NCBI GenBank assembly: GCA_017425745.1
Contig: JAFOXT010000130.1
Coordinates: 1 to 5,740, forward strand
Direction of reading: 5' to 3'
Length of the DNA: 5,740 nucleotides
Source: Clostridia bacterium
GTDB taxonomy: Bacteria; Bacillota; Clostridia; Oscillospirales; Acutalibacteraceae
Below are positions 4,757 through 5,740 of this stretch, piece by piece. Below the pieces are notes generated by a model. That model was not told the origin of the DNA. It worked only from the letters and a program-made list of their open reading frames with translations, and ran no database searches. Each line of letters opens with the position of its first letter. The stretch's first letter is position 1. Made by a program: the position numbers and the translations under genes.

Positions 4757-4761
4757 GGGAG
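4757..4761 (+). promoter_or_regulatory. Ribosome binding site that selects the ATG at 4771
   Basis: GGGAG ends directly before the first in-frame ATG (4762), leaving no spacing for it, but lies nine bases before the second ATG at 4771. The second ATG is therefore the likely start, and the protein begins MIKNEAK. Confidence 0.65.
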
Positions 4762-4770
4762 ATGGAAAAT

Positions 4771-5256
4771 ATGATTAAAAACGAAGCAAAAATTAAAAAT
4801 CCTCTTATTGAAGCAGTAAGAGAACAGCTTGAGCACAGAGCTTTATGGCTCTACTACCTTACAGACGAAGCAAAGAAAAAGGGTCTTGACCCCTATGATT
4901 TTGCTGCTGATGCAATCCGTCGCTGCGGTCACTTCAACGGTCAGAATCTTGTGTACAAGGGCAAGACAGATTCACTCAAGGGCCTTAAGAAAACACTTTT
5001 CACAAAGCCTGCACAGTGGGTTTTCGAAATGGATATTATTGATGTTCAGGACGACAGATTTGAGCTTAAGTTCCACTACTGTCCTCTTGTAAAGGCTTGG
5101 CAGAAGGCTGGCTGTACAGACGAAGAAATCAGAGTTCTCTGCGACCTTGCAATGTGCGGCGACAGAGGTATCGGTGACAAATACGGCGCTGAGCTTGACC
5201 TTCCTATGACAATCGGTAACGGTGACGACATCTGCCACCTTATTTACCATAAGTAA
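4771..5256 (+). CDS. L-2-amino-thiazoline-4-carboxylic acid hydrolase family protein
   Basis: The 161-residue soluble protein has no signal peptide or membrane segment. Its C-terminal half carries the family pattern: FHYCPLVKAWQKAG (101-114), a conserved cysteine/aspartate region LCDLAMCGDRG (123-133), and the closing LDLPMTIGNGDDICHLIYH (142-160). It has six cysteines (C52, C104, C115, C124, C129, C155), several at family positions. The named activity, from a Pseudomonas L-cysteine pathway, opens the thiazoline ring of 2-amino-thiazoline-4-carboxylate. Most family members in gut Firmicutes have never been tested, so the substrate here is unknown. The gene is monocistronic, with its own promoter and terminator. 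Codon use is strongly biased (CTT for leucine, AAG for lysine), as in uraA and yebC, which suggests good expression. Its divergent neighbour is a nucleobase permease, but no functional link can be shown. Confidence 0.75.
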   Translation: MIKNEAKIKNPLIEAVREQLEHRALWLYYLTDEAKKKGLDPYDFAADAIRRCGHFNGQNLVYKGKTDSLKGLKKTLFTKPAQWVFEMDIIDVQDDRFELKFHYCPLVKAWQKAGCTDEEIRVLCDLAMCGDRGIGDKYGAELDLPMTIGNGDDICHLIYHK

Positions 5257-5265
5257 GAAAAAACG

Positions 5266-5298
5266 ATACCGCTTGGAAATCCAAGTGGTATTATTTTT
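5266..5298 (+). terminator. Intrinsic terminator after the ATC hydrolase-family gene
   Basis: ATACCGCTTGG (5266-5276) pairs with CCAAGTGGTAT (5281-5291) around an AAAT loop, followed by TTATTTTT. The single wobble (5271/5286) is G-U on the plus strand, consistent with the direction of the gene. Confidence 0.85.
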
Positions 5299-5313
5299 AC
5301 CCTGAAATCTGTA

Positions 5314-5342
5314 TTGACTTATAAAAATTTAAGGCGTATAAT
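5314..5342 (+). promoter_or_regulatory. Promoter of the lipoprotein gene
   Basis: TTGACT (5314-5319), a 17-bp spacer and TATAAT (5337-5342) form a near-consensus vegetative promoter. Transcription would start near 5349, about 25 bases before the ATG. Confidence 0.85.
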
Positions 5343-5373
5343 TTTATTATGCAAATAAGGGAGGAGATTACCT

Positions 5374-5740
5374 ATGAAAAAATTTATAGCAATTTTATTG
5401 GCGGTGCTTATGCTGTTTTCTTTTGCGGCGTGCGCAGATAAGTCAGAAGGGAATAAGCCTGACAATTCAGAAAAAGAAACAGAAATTCTTGAAGCCTTTT
5501 ACAGTGAATACTATGAGGGCGAAAAAAGCGGTAAGCTTATAAGAGATTTCGACGGTGACGGCATAACAGATATGGTTGCAGTAACTGGTGATTTTTATGA
5601 AAACGGATACTTCAAGGATATTAATGTACGTTATGTAAAAATCAACGGAGACTCTGCACGGGAAATTGATTTGTTAAAAATTGAGCGCCCTGAAAAGGAG
5701 TATAGTGATGAAGATGTAACTTGTTCTTACTCAGAAGACA
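5374..5740 (+). CDS. Secreted lipoprotein with a calcium-loop-like motif (3' end outside window)
   Basis: AAGGGAGGAG (5357-5366) lies seven bases before the ATG at 5374. The frame stays open to the end of the window, giving 122 residues. The N-terminus is a lipoprotein signal: MKK, a hydrophobic core, then FSFAAC with the modified cysteine at C20. The -3 residue is phenylalanine, which is less usual in a lipobox. A short charged linker (21-36) follows. Residues 58-66 read DFDGDGITD, the DxDxDGxxD calcium loop found in EF-hand-like, dockerin and FG-GAP/VCBS-type repeats, followed by a beta-rich stretch (MVAVTGDF, INVRYVKI). The protein would sit on the outer face of the membrane. I do not recognise a named family, and the function is unknown. 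Confidence 0.85.
   Translation, partial: MKKFIAILLAVLMLFSFAACADKSEGNKPDNSEKETEILEAFYSEYYEGEKSGKLIRDFDGDGITDMVAVTGDFYENGYFKDINVRYVKINGDSAREIDLLKIERPEKEYSDEDVTCSYSED

Noticed and set aside
4762..4770. First in-frame ATG of the ATC hydrolase-family gene
   Set aside because: The GGGAG site touches this ATG and leaves no spacing; the ATG at 4771 has proper spacing.

Overview
The window looks like chromosome from a low-to-moderate GC Gram-positive bacterium, most likely a gut-type Clostridia (Ruminococcaceae/Oscillospiraceae-like). The reasons are purine-rich AGGAGG-type ribosome binding sites before nearly every gene, near-consensus sigma-A promoters, compact hairpin-plus-T-tract terminators, a zinc-ribbon/SH3 membrane protein and a lipoprotein of kinds common there. 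The genus cannot be fixed from the sequence alone.

Layout, left to right. (1) Bases 1-471 hold the 3' end of a plus-strand gene whose product has a 21-22 residue repeat typical of a right-handed beta-helix. (2) A near-consensus promoter, overlapping that gene's stop codon and threaded by a perfect 11-bp inverted repeat, drives yebC (536-1276), which ends in a strong terminator. (3) A TspO/MBR membrane protein (1442-1915) meets, stop codon to stop codon with no gap, a minus-strand gene (1916-2596) for a zinc-ribbon/transmembrane/SH3 protein. (4) Bases 2597-3190 contain no convincing protein gene. They hold a probable structured minus-strand RNA (about 2809-2681) with its own -10 box and terminator, then a ~255-bp element bounded by inverted arrays of a 7-bp unit. 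(5) A minus-strand NCS2 uracil permease gene (3191-4570) ends in a UUCG-loop terminator. (6) Divergent from it is a gene for a protein of the L-2-amino-thiazoline-4-carboxylic acid hydrolase family (4771-5256), with its own promoter and terminator. (7) The window ends inside a plus-strand lipoprotein gene (from 5374) that carries a calcium-loop-like DxDGDGxxD motif and has an excellent promoter.

Almost every gene appears to be its own transcription unit, so there is no multi-gene pathway. The genes are mostly housekeeping (translation factor, nucleobase uptake, membrane and envelope proteins). The most interesting part is the 2.6-3.2 kb interval. On the minus strand it encodes a two-helix RNA whose only two imperfect pairs become G-U wobbles on that strand but A-C mismatches on the other. 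Its unpaired segments are rich in CCUCC/CUCCUUUC anti-Shine-Dalgarno-like sequence. This fits a small regulatory RNA that I do not recognise as any named class.
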